Source: Plectonema cf. radiosum LEGE 06105
Lineage (GTDB): Bacteria; Cyanobacteriota; Cyanobacteriia; Cyanobacteriales; Nostocaceae
NCBI RefSeq assembly: GCF_015207665.1
Contig: NZ_JADEWL010000006.1
Coordinates: 52,364 to 116,363 of the forward strand
Direction of reading: 5' to 3'
Length of the DNA: 64,000 bases
The position numbers were made by a program, and so were the translations under genes. Positions 63,914 through 64,000 of the stretch are shown piece after piece. The notes beneath the pieces were generated by a model. It did not search any database. It saw nothing but the letters and a program-made list of their open reading frames with translations, and was not told the origin of the DNA. Position 1 is the first letter of the stretch, and each line of letters begins with the position of its first letter.

Positions 63914-64000
63914 GAGTTAGTTGATGGTTGATAGTGGTTAGTTGATGGTGGTTAGTTGATGGTGGTTATTTATTTCACCCCCGAACCCCATCTCCTTGTC
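63914..64000. repeat. Tandem GTTAGTTGATGGTG-type repeat at the window edge
   Basis: GAGTTAGTTGATGGTTGATA then GTGGTTAGTTGATGGTGGTT: short tandem units after nifS, running to the edge. They resemble heptamer-type repeats elsewhere in the window. Confidence 0.6.

Overview
The window is chromosomal DNA from a filamentous, heterocyst-forming, nitrogen-fixing cyanobacterium (order Nostocales). The evidence is the AT-rich background, frequent GCGATCGC-type (HIP1) octamers, short tandem heptamer repeats between genes, the fraC-fraD-fraE septal-junction operon, the nifB-fdxN-nifS and nifV-nifZ-nifT operons, plastoquinone genes, and a 6S RNA gene beside purK. The exact genus cannot be fixed from the sequence alone.

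Layout. 1-13.8 kb: the tail of an unidentified gene, a structured non-coding stretch, a secreted peptidoglycan-binding protein, a non-catalytic M16 peptidase homologue, purK followed by 6S RNA (ssaA), nagB, a sucrase/ferredoxin-like protein, a Uma2 protein, a CPA2-type cation/proton antiporter and a glutathione S-transferase. 13.9-31.2 kb: a penicillin-acylase-family hydrolase, a tandem-domain cobalamin adenosyltransferase homologue, fraCDE, a pentapeptide-repeat protein, an orphan sugar ABC permease, hicBA, purN, efp-accB, an ArsR regulator, a GerMN protein, proS and an acyltransferase. 31.3-39.7 kb is accessory: marC, a pseudogene scrap, a 1212-residue STAND protein (NB-ARC plus 14 WD40 repeats), two small unknown genes, a detached copy of the STAND tail, a pilin-like protein and a membrane GTPase. 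40.1-41.7 kb holds two plastoquinone head-group genes.

42-53.3 kb is the most plastic part. A four-gene lipid operon (fatty acyl-AMP ligase, membrane desaturase, acyl carrier protein, alpha/beta hydrolase) sits among intact and decayed toxin-antitoxin modules, four copies of a roughly 120-nt dispersed repeat, and several pseudogenes. A divergent pair of peptidoglycan-binding enzymes follows. 53.6-64 kb is largely the nitrogen-fixation region: a [2Fe-2S] protein, nifT, nifZ and nifV on the minus strand, small cyanobacterial proteins, a quinone oxidoreductase-like protein, then a long GC-rich leader and nifB-fdxN-nifS on the plus strand, running on toward the window edge.

How genes work together. 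NifB with its ferredoxin FdxN makes NifB-co, NifS supplies sulfur, NifV makes homocitrate, and NifZ and NifT are maturation accessories. FraC, FraD and FraE keep the filament connected so heterocysts can feed neighbours. The ligase-desaturase-ACP operon has the gene content of jamABC (ACP-tethered terminal-alkyne/alkene fatty acids) and is the best candidate for an interesting, possibly undescribed small-molecule system. The STAND locus, with its downstream pair and duplicated tail, is the best candidate for a conflict or defence system.
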